Below, in pieces: positions 52,401 through 64,000 of a stretch of DNA of 64,000 nt. Each line of letters starts with the position of its first letter. The first letter of the stretch is position 1. The translations under genes and the position numbers were made by a program. Under the pieces are notes generated by a model. The model was not told the DNA's origin. It ran no database searches and worked only from the letters and a program-made list of their open reading frames with translations. The stretch spans positions 9,933,501-9,997,500 of the forward strand of contig JAWUZG010000084.1 of assembly GCA_036785705.1 (NCBI GenBank), in the 5' to 3' direction. Origin of the DNA: Acanthornis magna (lineage: Eukaryota; Chordata; Aves; Passeriformes; Acanthizidae).

Positions 52401-54537
52401 TAAAGCACCTATCAGACTTTGCATTCATCCTGCAAGGTGAGAAAATTCCCTCCTTATTTCCCTCCACTCATGATTAGAGAGTCATGACTGCCTCACCAGC
52501 TGTGCCTCTGGCTTATTTTAAATTCAAACTACGATACATATCTCACTTTTAGACTTTTAATAGCAATGCCTTAAAATGCAGATTGCTGGCTAAATTTAGT
52601 TACATGATTAAAAACAAATCTAACTCATCTCTACCCAGCAAACAGAACTGCTGCATTCAAGGTTCAATAGAGGACTTGACTCTTCAACTAAAAACAAAGT
52701 CCTAACAAAATGAAGAAAAAAAAGAAAATCAAAGCACAATTTGGTGATGTCTCCAAAAAAGCAAGATGCATAAAACATTAACCAGCTATGGAAAACTATC
52801 TGCAAATGCATCATAGTATACCATAGGGTTTTTGTTCTGTACTTCTGCAAATAAATTCTGCACTATGCTACTACAGCAGTATGAGTCATACACTTTTACT
52901 GACATTCTATATTTATATCTCCATGCCCTTCTGCACTGTTATATGCTTTCTTCCATATAGGCCTCTCTAACCTGGAATTTCCTTCCTTCCGCAGCTGAGC
53001 ATCTCTTCCTCTCACATATCCCAGAACACTGTACAGACATTCAGTCCTTTCTGGAAACTATTTTGGAAAAACAACACTCTTGAACTATTGAAATATGATG
53101 CATGTTTCCAATTGTTTTCTTGTGTCCGATTTCCTAATATTTTGTCTGTAAAAGAACTGCTTAGATTCCCTTTGAGGCAAGGTCCAGGTCCTGTTTCATC
53201 AGACTTAACACAGTACAATCCTACAGAAAATCTTATTCAGAGATTACAAATTACAACATAGGCATGTTTTCTAGACCATTTTATGAAAAGCATTCCCTCT
53301 AGCTCCAATGTTGCAAACATTTGTCAATCTGTCTAATTTGGAGAAGGCAAGCAATCCTGCTACTCTCAATATCCCATTGCCACCTGAGCCTCAGAAGGAA
53401 CAGGCATGTGTCTACAAGAAATAAACAAAGGAAAGGTAATTAAGTTCCCAATGCTAATATTTACCTTGTCAAAAGACTCAAGGGTGTGATGTGGAAAGGC
53501 AGACACAGAAATAGCAAAAAGAAATGCTTTGGAATGGCAGCCTGTAGGAGAACTGGGCTTTTTCACTGTTGTCCACAAGACATATTCCCAATAATCAGAG
53601 AGCAATTGCACAAGAGATTTCACTAGATAACTAGCCTCAGACATGCATGATTCTGAGGAGTCACAACATCTACAAAGAAGTCGAAAGCATTATAGAAATA
53701 AAGTGGTAGAAGAGCAGTCCTGGGATTTGCTAAGTGTCTTTAACTTCCTCAGTCACTCCAGAAGCAGCTGAGTTCTATATCCAATGGAGTTCAACCCTAA
53801 CTACGTGCTATTCTTAAGAAAAAAAGTACAAAGAACAGAACAGTACCACAAACCCAACAATGGCACCTCCAGAGCCTCCCAGGAGATCACCCGCCTTGTT
53901 CAGAGTCAGAATCATTAGAACAGCAACTACAATTGACTAAGACAGAGTGGGCTGTGCACCTCAAATAATGATCAGCGTTCCCACTGACAGGAGGAACAAA
54001 ACAGTCTAAAAGAGGATGGGAAGGAAAAATCATACCCTTTGAAGTCAAGAGATGAATAATGAGCAATAAGGTGATGTATTCTCTCTGGAATATCATCCCA
54101 ATTTCTCCCTCCACCCACAAGAAAGTTTAAGAGTTGGGCAAGGGGGTGGAGGAAGTAATAAAAGCACAACACAAGATTCCACCTGTGTATAGCAAAGTGC
54201 TTAACATCAAGGAGACTGCAGGGATAGAGTGGACAAAGGTGTAAACGGTTGCATAATCGTGAAAGCATCCCAATGCCACTTATACCCTGAAAAAAATCCA
54301 ACATATACAAGAGGACACTATCCAGCTAGCAGGGTTCCCTTTGGCTCCTGACTTCTTGTTCCAGCTCAGACCTCTAACTCATTAGAGTTCACATACTAAG
54401 AGACTGACTGCGTCTATGTCTCTTAACACTGCAAGGTGTTTTCAGCATTTCAGAGCTACAGGCACAGAGCATGGGGCAAGTCTAAACATTTAGAAACATT
54501 TCAGAAATGTTACTAATGAATGCAATACATTCACGTA

Positions 54538-54583
54538 AATACTGTCATGTAAAATATAAATACTGTCATGCAATACTGTCATG
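54538..54583. repeat. Three copies of AATACTGTCATG
   Basis: The 12-base unit occurs at 54538-54549, 54559-54570 and 54572-54583 with unequal spacers. A small local duplication, function unknown. Confidence 0.85.
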
Positions 54584-57500
54584 TAAAAGAATGTGAAAAT
54601 CCCTGGAAAGAGGGAATGATGCTACTGTGATTTACTTCTGCTTACCCAGTGAAGCAATAGCTGTCCAAAACTACCTTGATATGGTTACAGTATCTGTATT
54701 TGCTTGCAGTGCCAGCACATCTATGTTTAAGGATTACCTAAGTGTGTTTATGAACAGGGTTGTAACATAAGTATTGATGTGCTATGCTGCCCGTTACTAA
54801 GAGAGGTTTAGGTTTTAAAGTGAGACAGGGGAGAAATAAGATAACTTTCGTCATTAGGAGCAAGGAGGGGATAGCAATGAAGAACAAAAAGCTCCTGTTT
54901 TTCCAACACCTTCTTTTCACTGATGTTACAATGGATATTGATCAAAAGAAGCAGTACCCTCCTATCCATGGTTCACAGAATACGAGATGGGGCAGCTTCT
55001 AAAGAAACCATGAGTTTTCTCCTGTGCTAAAACAGGTGGGCAGGTTTTGATGAGCTTTGTTACAACATTGCTCTGGTAAATTAGAGGAATTTTCAATAAC
55101 TACCCAGATTTTTAAATCAGACACATCAGATGTTTGTTGTATTTCAGCTATCAGCTTCTACCCGTGTGCATGCCCATAGCTTTTTGGGTTTGTTTGGCAT
55201 TGTGTGATCTCTTTATCTCTAACAAAGTGAGCAAGCAAGAAGAGACAAACAAAAAAGGATTTAACACCCCCCTTTGTACTGCGTGACTTGTCAGGATGAT
55301 TCTTCAACCCACATGAACATCTAGTAATCCACACTGCCACCCTTTTATTGCCCCCTTAGCCTGACCTTCACTTCTGGATGTTTTATTGTCCATTTTCTCT
55401 TCAATGAACAGCTTCAGCTCCAGGCAGCTGTGTCATTAGAAGGCACAAGACTGAAAGAAAACATTTGTGTACAGGCAAATATCCATCAGCTACAAGGTCC
55501 AAAATTCAAGATGAGAAATGCCAAACTGATTTTCAGTTTGCTTTCTGTTTTGGGATGGAAAGGACAAGTAGGAAAATGTACTCCTAATGGAGTTTCTGTA
55601 TCTGTATTTTGGGCAACTTTGTAAAGGTAAATTTTTGGAAATTCTAGAAAAATAAGATCTCCTATATACATAATAAAAAGATCTTAGCAAAACTGACATG
55701 AAGTGCTGTCCCTGAATAGATCTTTGCACCATGCTTTTTAGATTTTTTTTCTTAGTTAAATGATACTGAGTAAAATGGACAATGAGTCACCTAAGGAAAT
55801 CCCACCCCTCCTAGGGTTTCTCTCCTCCATGAATCAGATACTAATACCTTCTATTCATCCAGGTCTTTGTCCCCAAAAAATTAACCATTGTGATTAATTT
55901 ATTCTTATTACATACTATGGGCCCCATAATACTGGATAGAGAAGAAAGCAGACCTGAACCACGCAAGCTCTTAAATCCAGCAGAACATCCCAAAAACCCA
56001 TAGTGTATCCTAAGCAACAAAGAAAATATAACTCCCCTTCATCTGCACAGCTCAGTCTCAGTTGTTTGGGATCCATACAGAATATATGTAGCGACACACA
56101 GATATTGAAGTCCAAATAGGAACTACAAAATCAGAGGGAGTTCACCCTGAGTTTCAACTACCGCACCACAAACTGAGCTTGAAACAGCTCCTTCTCCTCC
56201 TACATAAAAGAGGGCTTAAAAAAAACAACAAAAGCTTGAAAAAAAGTTTGCAAACACCCTTTCGAAATTTTCCTTGGGGTAGGAAATGTACCTTGTTTGT
56301 ACATCAGTGCCGTTGAGACCGAGCCTCACCAACAGGAGCTGGATCCCAGCTCTCGATGGTGCCTCTGTGAGTAGATACATCCAGTGCTTAATGACAGCTG
56401 TTCCCATTCCCTGGACTTCCCCAAGCTTATCGGCTTGGCCCTTAGCTTTTGGTTGCATGTTTCTCAGGGTAGGTTAATCTCGGGGGCTGTGCTGTCATGG
56501 TCTGCACTTCCATGCATATCATTATGAAAGAAAATTAGTATCCAAAATGCACTGACAAAGTAAAAACTGATCTGGAGATCAACACCAACGTAACTCAAAG
56601 TTAAACAAAACTAATACACAATCCTACTATATAGAAGGAATTAATCATAAGGTTTGGATTTCAACAATATTTATAAGCAAGGCGATGTTTTTTCATGGGC
56701 TGCATTAAAAAACCATATACCTTTATATAAGGAAATCAAGTCACTGAGCAGCACAGAAAAAAAAAATGCTGATTTTGCTCAAGAAACAAAATGTTAAAGG
56801 ATATCAGTTGCTAACTATACTGGTGTATTTACTAGACTCAAATGGTAAACCACAGATGTCATGGTCAGTCATGGTATTTTCAGAGCACTCAAAAATCCAG
56901 CCAAGTCAGCTGAATACTTACAAATACACAAAAATTATAACCCCACAAAATAGAAAATACCCTACTGCACACACTTTGTAAGGCAGAGAAAGAACTTCAT
57001 GTTACAACAGCACACATCCATTGCTAGCACTCAAACAATGTAAATCATGTGTAACAAGTACCTGTGGCCAACTGGAATTTTTCCGCACAGACTTGTGTTA
57101 GATTGTTCTGTGATTCCTCTAAACTGGAATAATTTAAGGAATAAAAGCCACTAACAAGTGGATAGACTCTCCTAGCAGATCTCAACATACTTTCCAAGTA
57201 TAAAGACCCATTCTACAAGACTACAGACTTGGTACTGAAAATTGAAAATTCACAGCTGTTGATATATCTCCTTTATTCTACAGTATCTTACATCAACTGA
57301 ATTATTTGAAAATTACTTCAAGGTAATAATGAATAGGCTTTACAGATTTTTTTTCCTGTCTGCTTCTTGTTTTTTAAGAAATAAAACAAAACTGAAAAGT
57401 ACTGTTTTTCAGAAGCACTCAACTGCCACTAAGCTCTTAAAAAGCACATTACCTATGTTCAAATAGTAAGACTCATTAGTGAGCATTAAACCTGAATAAT

Positions 57501-57633
57501 TAATTACTAAACAGGAAATGTCATTTAAAGATTATGAAAACAAGTATTTAATGGCCCTAAAATGCTACTAAGGTTAAATAAGATCAATGCACTTTAATGC
57601 ATAGATCATGCACAGATAGACAGCTGCTTTCAG

Positions 57634-57659
57634 AAGCTGAGCTTTGAAATGCTCAGCTT
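57634..57659. repeat. Perfect 9-bp inverted repeat
   Basis: AAGCTGAGC (57634-57642) pairs with GCTCAGCTT (57651-57659) around an 8-base loop. Short, and possibly by chance. Confidence 0.75.
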
Positions 57660-59202
57660 AGTAAGTTCTTAACTTTAAATGAAGTTATTTGAAAATGCAG
57701 TAGCCTCTTCTCAAAGACCAATAAAACTAGGAGGGCAGAGTAAATATACCTTGTTCTTGGCAATTAGTTACCATACAGATTAATTCAGCTATCAGGTAAT
57801 GATTGATTCCAGCTTCTCGTTCTACACAAAGTGAGTGCAAAACACTTCTGCCTTACTAAGGATTCTAACTGTTGGTCTGAGACCATGTTATATCCACTTT
57901 GCGCAACTGCAGAAATTCTGATGTGCGCTCCACATCAATTCTCTACACTAAGGGCTTTGAATTGCCAAAATTTCAATCAATCCCATCATCCTTTTACTAC
58001 ATGCAAGCTATGTCTCATGATAACACCCAAAATGAAATGGTAATTTTTTTGCCCCTCACTCAGATCTCCCAGCTGGAAGAGGGTGTAGGGAAGAAGCCCT
58101 AACTCACTCTTCCAGTCGGTGCTCTTTTTGCTGGATAACAGCCCTGATAAAGAAGCATCATTGCAGATGGCTGCTGGGACCCACAGCACATGGGAATCTA
58201 CAAGCTGAATTAAAAGCTGAGAGGCAAAAAGGAGGTGAGTTATATAGTGTCCGGCCCAGTGTCATAGCAGCAACCAAACAAAAGTGGCCTTGTAACCTCC
58301 ACATTTGGAACCCACCCTTGTGAGTTCCACATTTGGATCTTTTTCTATTAACACCTACGAATATGGAACTTGGAAGCAGGTTATGTCAGAAGTGAAGAGA
58401 ATAGTGAATTTTCTCTTGCCTTTACTTCTCTTCAGCTTCAAACAGGTGAATTGACAAAAACCTAAGTACAATATAAATTATTTCAGTATGATTCGGGAAA
58501 AAGGGTTTGACATAAAACAGAGCAGAAACAGTCAAACAGAAGAGCAAGCAGCTTAGATAGTGCCAGCAGTTCCAGCTGCAAGTAGTCCAAAGAACTAGAA
58601 AGACAGGGACACTTACGGTCAAACTGTTCTTCTTCCAAGGAAATTTGTATCAGCTTTGTACCATGGTATCACAATAGCTGTGAGAGGGGAGGTGTTTTCA
58701 GTGGAATTATCATCATTACCATTGCAACAGTTTAATTTGCTTTAAGAGAAAAAGAATAAGAAAAAATAGACCCCCAAGAAATAGCTCAGAGCCAACAAGC
58801 TGCCCTCTTCAGCCCACAAAACTACAGCTCCTCTTGCACAGTTGTTCTGGTGCTGGAGGATATTGAAAACAGAACAAACACCACATTTAAAGAGTTCCTG
58901 CACACAAGCACATACTTGTTAATGTATCTGACCTAGTTTATTACATTTGCTAAATATATGGGTAGCCATAAACTGCAGCAATCCAACCACAGAAACCAAA
59001 GGAAAAAAAAAAGGAAGGAAAATTAGAGAAAGTAATTAATCCCTTATCTCACTTGAACAAAATCTATACCAGATCCACATTTTAAAGGATAATCTTTTCT
59101 GGAAGCTTTCTAAAGATGGAAGTTCTGTCAAGTTGGGACAGTCACATTATTTAGGTCCACAACAGTCACTGTTCCCAACAGTAAAAGAGAGGATATGACA
59201 CT

Positions 59203-59236
59203 AAAAAAAAAAAAAAAAGGGGGGGGGGGGGGGGGG
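59203..59236. repeat. A16G18 homopolymer junction
   Basis: Sixteen A are followed directly by eighteen G on the plus strand. The G-run could form G-quadruplex structure, and the host transcript sees C18 then T16. Runs like this are prone to replication slippage and sequencing error, so the exact length is uncertain. Confidence 0.85.
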
Positions 59237-59383
59237 AGAAATTCAATAGAATAGTCCCTCTTTCCACACATGTGGCCTAAAGTCCCAAAACATAATGTTG
59301 AGTGATGACTGAGTCATTTTCCAAACTCCTCCAATCATGGAGTACTTAGTAAAATACATCTGGACAGGACTAAGCAAGTGTGA

Positions 59384-59582
59384 ATCACAGAATCATCAAG
59401 GCTGGAAAAGAATTGTAAGATCTTCAGGTCCAACTGTCAACCCAGCACCAAAACCATGTTCACCACTAAAACACATCCTCAAATGCCATATCCACAGGAA
59501 TACTCCCAGGGATGGTGACTCCCCCACTTCCGTGGGCAGCCTGTTCCAAGGATGGAACAGGCCCTTCCATGAAAGGAAGTCA
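59384..59582 (-). mobile_element. CR1 LINE 3'-end fragment
   Basis: The plus strand reads atcacagaatcatcaaggct, ggaaaagaattgtaagatc, caactgtcaacccagcacca, agggatggtgactcccccac, gggcagcctgttccaagg and cccttccatgaaagga. This is the reverse complement of the CR1 3' UTR and ORF2 end, so the element is on the minus strand with its 3' end at the left. A 5'-truncated, inactive copy. Confidence 0.92.
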
Positions 59583-60288
59583 TAGCCAGAAGACCCAGGA
59601 CAGACCAGCCTTATGCATGTTATCTTCCCCTTCCACTATGGAAAGGGCACTCTATGGGCTGCCCCCCATATACGAGGAGCAGAACAGACATAGAAATTTT
59701 TTGATAGCTCTTTTCCTCCTGTTAAGCTCATTTTAACTTACGAGCTAAATTTAACAAGAACCAATTTAAATCCTACTCTTCCCAGGCCATCTGAATTCTC
59801 CATTTGCCAATATAACATCATAGCTCACAAAGAGAATTTCAAATACTGGGATAAGTTTCTTTGTCCCTAATGCCAATCACTATTTCAATTTTACAATGAG
59901 CACCTTCAATCAAAATTAGTGACAGTTTAGCATCTTCCTGACACCTCTCTTTTCACACAGAAATGACACAATGTGGCATGCACAGCTATTTGCTGTACAA
60001 CTGGAAGTTCCTAACAACAAGGAGAGGTAAAAGAGAGAAGGTGACTGAAGAAACAACTCAATTACTCAAAAGACAATGTTAGCAAGCTTCTGTGGCAAAT
60101 CTTCACATATGAAAAGCACTGGACACTTGATAATAACCTTTCAGAACATACCTTCAGTTCCCATTGGATCCAACCTCCTCCTCAGCAACCAAATCACTGA
60201 ATGAATTTCTTTAAGATTTTTACCAAAGTCATGCAGAAGTAACTCCCAGCAGGGAACAGCACAAATCGGAGTGTAGAATCACAAAGCA

Positions 60289-60310
60289 ACACACAGACAC
60301 ACACACACAC
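60289..60310. repeat. (AC)n microsatellite
   Basis: About eleven AC units with one AG interruption. Confidence 0.85.
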
Positions 60311-60536
60311 GCAGTCTTAACTTTTTAAGTTTAAAAATGAAGCCAAGGAATGATGCCAGCCCATGAAGGCAAAGAAAAAGCCAAAATCTTCTAGCTATTT
60401 ACAGCTATCTAGAACACAACTGAAAAATAATTACTGTGTAAGTTGAATCACCAATGAGATGAATGTGTGATGGAACAAGGAGACAGCTCTGAAGACAATA
60501 CAGAAAACAAGGCAATTTCCATATGCATCTAGAATC

Positions 60537-60562
60537 TTTAATCCTGTTATTGCAGGATTAAA
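60537..60562. repeat. Perfect 10-bp inverted repeat
   Basis: TTTAATCCTG (60537-60546) pairs exactly with CAGGATTAAA (60553-60562) around a 6-base loop. A tight hairpin of unknown role. Confidence 0.85.
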
Positions 60563-60920
60563 TTTCCCACAGTTCCCAGCTTTAACTTCTGAATTTTGGC
60601 TCCCAGGGACTTCTGCATTTCTCTCCCCTTGCCATGCTCTACCCTTTATAATCAAATGCAAGACCTTCAAGATAGGTTCTGAAGCTTCAAAATTTACCCC
60701 CAAGTCAGATGGACAAAGGCTTTTCTTTTTTCAACACTCATTTCTTAAACTCAGTTTCTGCTTCAAAGAGGTTCAGGGGTACCTATGAATTTGCAGGTTT
60801 TGATTAAGCTGTTTTCTAGTATTTCACCTGTTTTCCCAAAACCCAACAGCTACCTCATGCAGGGCTCCAGATTCAAACTGTTTGACTCTTGGCTACCATG
60901 TCTAAAAAGAGGCGAGCATT

Positions 60921-61010
60921 AAAAAAAAAATTATATACATACATACACATATTTTTTTATATACATATGTACATACATACATATATATATATATACACAC
61001 ACACACACAA
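60921..61010. repeat. Compound microsatellite: A10, (ATAC)n, T7, (TACA)n, (AT)n, (AC)n
   Basis: Adjoining simple repeats with different units cover about 90 bases. The Tyr/Val/Cys-rich tail of an overlapping minus ORF is an artefact of this repeat. Confidence 0.88.
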
Positions 61011-63859
61011 ATTAGTATTTGCTGTCCTAGGGAGCTGCTGAAAAATCCAAGGTAGAGAAGTTTGCTTTCCCGAGGAAGGCTGCAGAGCCTGGATTCAAGA
61101 GCAAATTGGAAAGGACCTCTAGTGGGCTGAGGCTGAGCTGCTCGGGTGTCAGCCACGTCCTTCGCCTTCCTCTCCCTGCAGCTCCACAATTTGCCAGCAA
61201 AGCCCAATAGCTTTACCTTGTGACTGCCATCAGAAAAGGCACCTAGAAGAGCAACTTACAGCCTCTGTGAAAGACTGAAATGTTAAAGGTTCATGACTCA
61301 AACAAGATCATTAGAAATATTCTCTCATTCTGCTCTCGGTGTTTAGAGGGACAACACTGCCATTTGCCTCAGAAAAAATAGGAGATGGTTTTTGTTTTAC
61401 CATGTAGGTCACTAACATTGTCAGACCACTTCAGAGTGGTTTTATGTGGCCTAAATGATATGACATCAAGGGACATTCAAAGATGCACAAATTCAGATGC
61501 ACATTTGGAATGAGCATTCAGAATATTATTCAGACTATGTCACAGCATTTTGTTCTTCCAAGACTTTTTAGCTGTAGGCAGTTTTGCACAGGCAGCAGAA
61601 ACACAACTTTAACTGCATTTTTGAAGTAACTTTCTGAGTGAAAGAGCTCAGAATTCTTTATCTGAGCTCAAACAAAGCATAACTTCATGTGACACTATGT
61701 GACAAATAGATTAGTGAATGTATTCAGAAGAATACACAGATAACGAACCAGGCCAGATTAAGGAAGGTTATTTATTAGGCATCCCAGTTAAAAAGAAAGT
61801 ATCTTTGTTTTGAATGGAAGATGGTGATTCACCTCAAAGTCTTTAAAATACCTCTCTTGCTATATTTAGGTTTGTCTTCAAGTCCCATTGGTTCCATCAT
61901 TCCCCAAAGTAGACTAATTTACATCTTCAATGTTACAGGCCACAACTTCTCTCTCTTTTAAATGACCTAAGCAATAACCTCTCTTTCAGCAGTTACCCTC
62001 AAAGCCTTTGCAATAACTTGAGAGGGAACACAAATTAAAGCTGACATTGTTAAGCAGAGCAATGCAAGACAACTGCTCATTATTACTCAGAAATAATGTC
62101 ACCTATACTGCAGTGGTGCTCCTTGTGCCATTAGGAAAAGTGCTGGAGAGGAAGCAAACCTTTTACAGAGTGGTTGTCTGAAGAGAATAGCACTTGTACT
62201 TGGAGTCCAAGGCCAGAAAAATGCACCTGGTCTGTCCTTCACATGGAGCAGTAACAGCACACTGCCCTGTCATCAATGAAAAGCATTTCTGAGAGTCACT
62301 TGTCACAAGCATTCACACAGAAAACAGTAACTAAACTAAAAACTCCAACAAGTTCATATTTTATCATCAGAGACCTGATCAAAGAGCAACCAGGGCTTCT
62401 CAACTTTCATCCATTTGGACCAACCATCACCAATTAGGACCACCTCTACTACCAGAATAATGTAACTTACTTTGAAAGAGTACTAGTGATGCCAGAAAGT
62501 CTAATTGTGCTTCTGTCCTCTGTAGGAAACAGTAATCAACACAGGAAAAAAAAGCACTTGTCTGTCTTGAAGGGTTCTGTGAGCTATTTTAAAGTAAGAG
62601 TGTGCACAGTGGAAATAGCCCCAAAAAAATACCTCTGTAATAAAAAGAATAAGGAATTGGAGCTGAAGAGGATCAGTTAAAAGCAAGGATCAAAAACAGA
62701 ACAGCTCATGAAAACATTCCTTAACACCTTTAAGTCAAGCAATTAATTTCTCAGGAATTAATATCCTGAATCCAAACTGCTTTATGATATAAACAACAGC
62801 AAACGAAAAGAGAATTGATCAAACTCTGAAAAGAAATTACAGGAAATGTCTGCTGAATGAGGTAGAACATAGGATGTGGAAGAGATGCAGGTATTAAAGT
62901 GATTTCAGGTGCAATTAAAATCCCTTTTAAAGAGAAAATGGGGAAGAAATGAAAAGTTGTGCATTTTGCTTTTATGTTACAGGACAAAATTTTGCCAGCA
63001 GCACGAAGGAAAAACAAAGCAAGTCTTAAGACAGGCCAGCTTACATAAGAGCGAAAGACAGAAGACAAAAATATTTATGCTGTGTTCCTTTTTTCTGATA
63101 ACAAAGTTGATAACTTGCTTGGACTCACTTTAAAATTGTCAAACCACTGCAACCATGAAACTGGCAACTATTCCTCCAGATGGTTGCTTTTAACAACATT
63201 GCTCTCTCATTTACTTTTCACTCTTCCATTAGTTCTGCAGTCAAGCACTGCTCACCTGGCAGATAAAGATCAAAATGTCATTTGGAAATGGCAGAAATTG
63301 TGAACTTATGCATTGCATGTCCAGTGTTTATCCACCCAGTTCCTTCCTGTGTCTTTCCAGTGAGAAAAGTTTTCAGTTACTGTCATGACAGCTGCAATAA
63401 CAAGTTTTTTATTATTATTACTCTGACCAGGATTAATGTTCTGGGGAAAAAAAATTTAAACAGAATTCTAAGTATTTGTAATGGCCTCTTAAAATTCAAC
63501 TACCTTTTGTGGAAACTACTACATGAGAATTCAGATACAGTAACAAACTTTATTAAATTTTGCATTGTGGTGAGATTATTGATTAGAAAACACTTACTCG
63601 TTCTTTCATGCAGCAAAATCCCTGTACACTGCAATGTCTTTCCAAAGTATGTTCCAATCTTCCACAATGAACAGAGAAGCATCATACCACAATATCCCTT
63701 CCTTCCATTTTCCTGTGTACAAAAATCACTCTATTTTGCCTCCTTTCCACTAATTGTGGAACTCCCCAGAGTAAAGTGAGCAGGAAATGTTTATATCAGT
63801 ATCTCTAAAGTGAAGTACATGCACCCCTAGGTATTCACAAGACAATCCACTGGAGGGCA

Positions 63860-63950
63860 GGATGAAAATTATATATAAATATTTTAATTTATTAATAAAG
63901 TATTAATGGCTTTAATTATTTAAGTTAATAAAGTAAAATTTTAAGTAGTG
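63860..63950. repeat. Very AT-rich segment
   Basis: Mostly TTAATAAAGT- and ATATAAAT-like words, including two AATAAAGTA copies. No gene end is evident beside them, so I do not call these poly(A) signals. Confidence 0.6.
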
Positions 63951-64000
63951 TTTATCACATCCTTTGTAAAATTTTTATTATACATGTTTTATAGTTTGCA

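Larger units (their letters stand above)
45811..59202. other. Intronic stretch upstream of the exon, no gene recognised
   Basis: AT-rich intron. It holds a long A-run patch (46360-46401), a G8A6 run at 47864-47877, a triplicated ATACTGTCATG motif (54538-54583), an 18-base hairpin pair (57634-57659), and an 89-codon minus ORF at 50652-50921 whose charged composition is unlike its neighbours. A CpG-containing patch at about 56290-56480 was not assigned. No preceding SERGEF exon was found. Confidence 0.55.
45794..64000 (-). other. SERGEF: SERGEF intron upstream of the 45.7-kb exon (partial)
   Basis: This is the DNA preceding the exon in transcript direction. It ends at the AG acceptor (plus-strand CT at 45794-45795), with a moderately pyrimidine-rich TGTGTTCTGTGTTTAG in front. 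I found no sequence matching the preceding RCC1 blades (a VYVWGSNKHGQL-like or IWSGWTHLVAQTE-like segment). The stretch is AT-rich, with one CR1 3' fragment near 59.4 kb and several simple repeats. Confidence 0.68.
59583..64000. other. Intronic stretch at the right edge, no gene recognised
   Basis: AT-rich intron with (AC)n at 60289-60310, a 10-bp hairpin at 60537-60562, a compound microsatellite at 60921-61010 followed by a GC-richer patch to about 61200, and a very AT-rich end (63860-63950). A 165-codon plus ORF at 63282-63779 has no domain I recognise and the amino-acid composition of translated AT-rich DNA. Confidence 0.55.

Noticed and set aside
60902..61207. 101-codon minus ORF
   Set aside because: Half of it is the microsatellite read as Tyr/Val/Cys repeats, and the rest shows no domain.
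63282..63779. 165-codon plus ORF
   Set aside because: Its composition (Phe, Ile, Leu, Cys, Ser) is typical of translated AT-rich noncoding DNA and no motif is visible.
1..64000. tRNA, rRNA, CRISPR array, bacterial operon or intact retrovirus
   Set aside because: No tRNA B-box-like GGTTCGAATCC, no regularly spaced direct repeats, and no gag, pol or env reading frames apart from CR1 reverse transcriptase were seen.

Overview
This window looks like 64 kb of bird genomic DNA lying almost entirely within introns of one host gene. The case for a bird is the set of CR1 LINE copies. One carries a typical avian CR1 3' end (a ...GGTTGGACTAGATGACC... type end plus a short TGATGCTG-like repeat), and the others carry recognisable CR1 reverse transcriptase. 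The DNA is otherwise AT-rich, CpG-poor and low in repeats, with no bacterial operons, ribosome-binding sites or dense long ORFs. The species cannot be named from this sequence.

The only protein-coding host sequence I can support is one internal exon on the minus strand at 45636-45793. It encodes an RCC1-type repeat segment (GKVFTWGRADYGQLGR...) that I recognise as SERGEF, the secretion-regulating guanine nucleotide exchange factor. It has an AG acceptor, a CAG|GTAAAG donor, and an open frame that fits both. On that reading, 1-45635 is downstream intron and 45794-64000 is upstream intron. I searched both flanks by eye for neighbouring SERGEF exons and found none, so the two introns would be at least about 45.6 kb and 18.2 kb.

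Layout from left to right: 1-6455 is intron with an A/C-only low-complexity tract near 3 kb. 6456-7815 is a CR1 copy with an internal gap. 8440-8660 is a probable ancient CR1-like fragment. 10182-10490 is a weak solo-LTR candidate with a perfect 10-bp hairpin. 17168-18034 is the only CR1 on the plus strand. 19668-20324 is an unexplained 218-codon ORF, followed by a CpG-enriched patch (20390-20800) with a TATA-like box, a CRE-like site and a TAATTA site. 25200-25850 is a GC-rich block. 29964-30285 is a CR1 3' fragment. 43945-44850 is a CR1 RT fragment with a damaged catalytic motif. The SERGEF exon at 45.7 kb is followed closely, in transcript sense, by a C/T homopolymer tract. 59203-59236 is an A16G18 run, 59384-59582 is a CR1 3' fragment, and 60.9 kb holds a compound microsatellite.

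I found no tRNA, rRNA, CRISPR array, intact transposon, intact retrovirus or novel gene system. The most useful leads are the CpG-rich candidate regulatory patch near 20.5 kb, the very large introns, the homopolymer tract just after the SERGEF 5' splice site, and the rearranged CR1 copies. All other ORFs are short, overlap on both strands, and show no recognisable domain.
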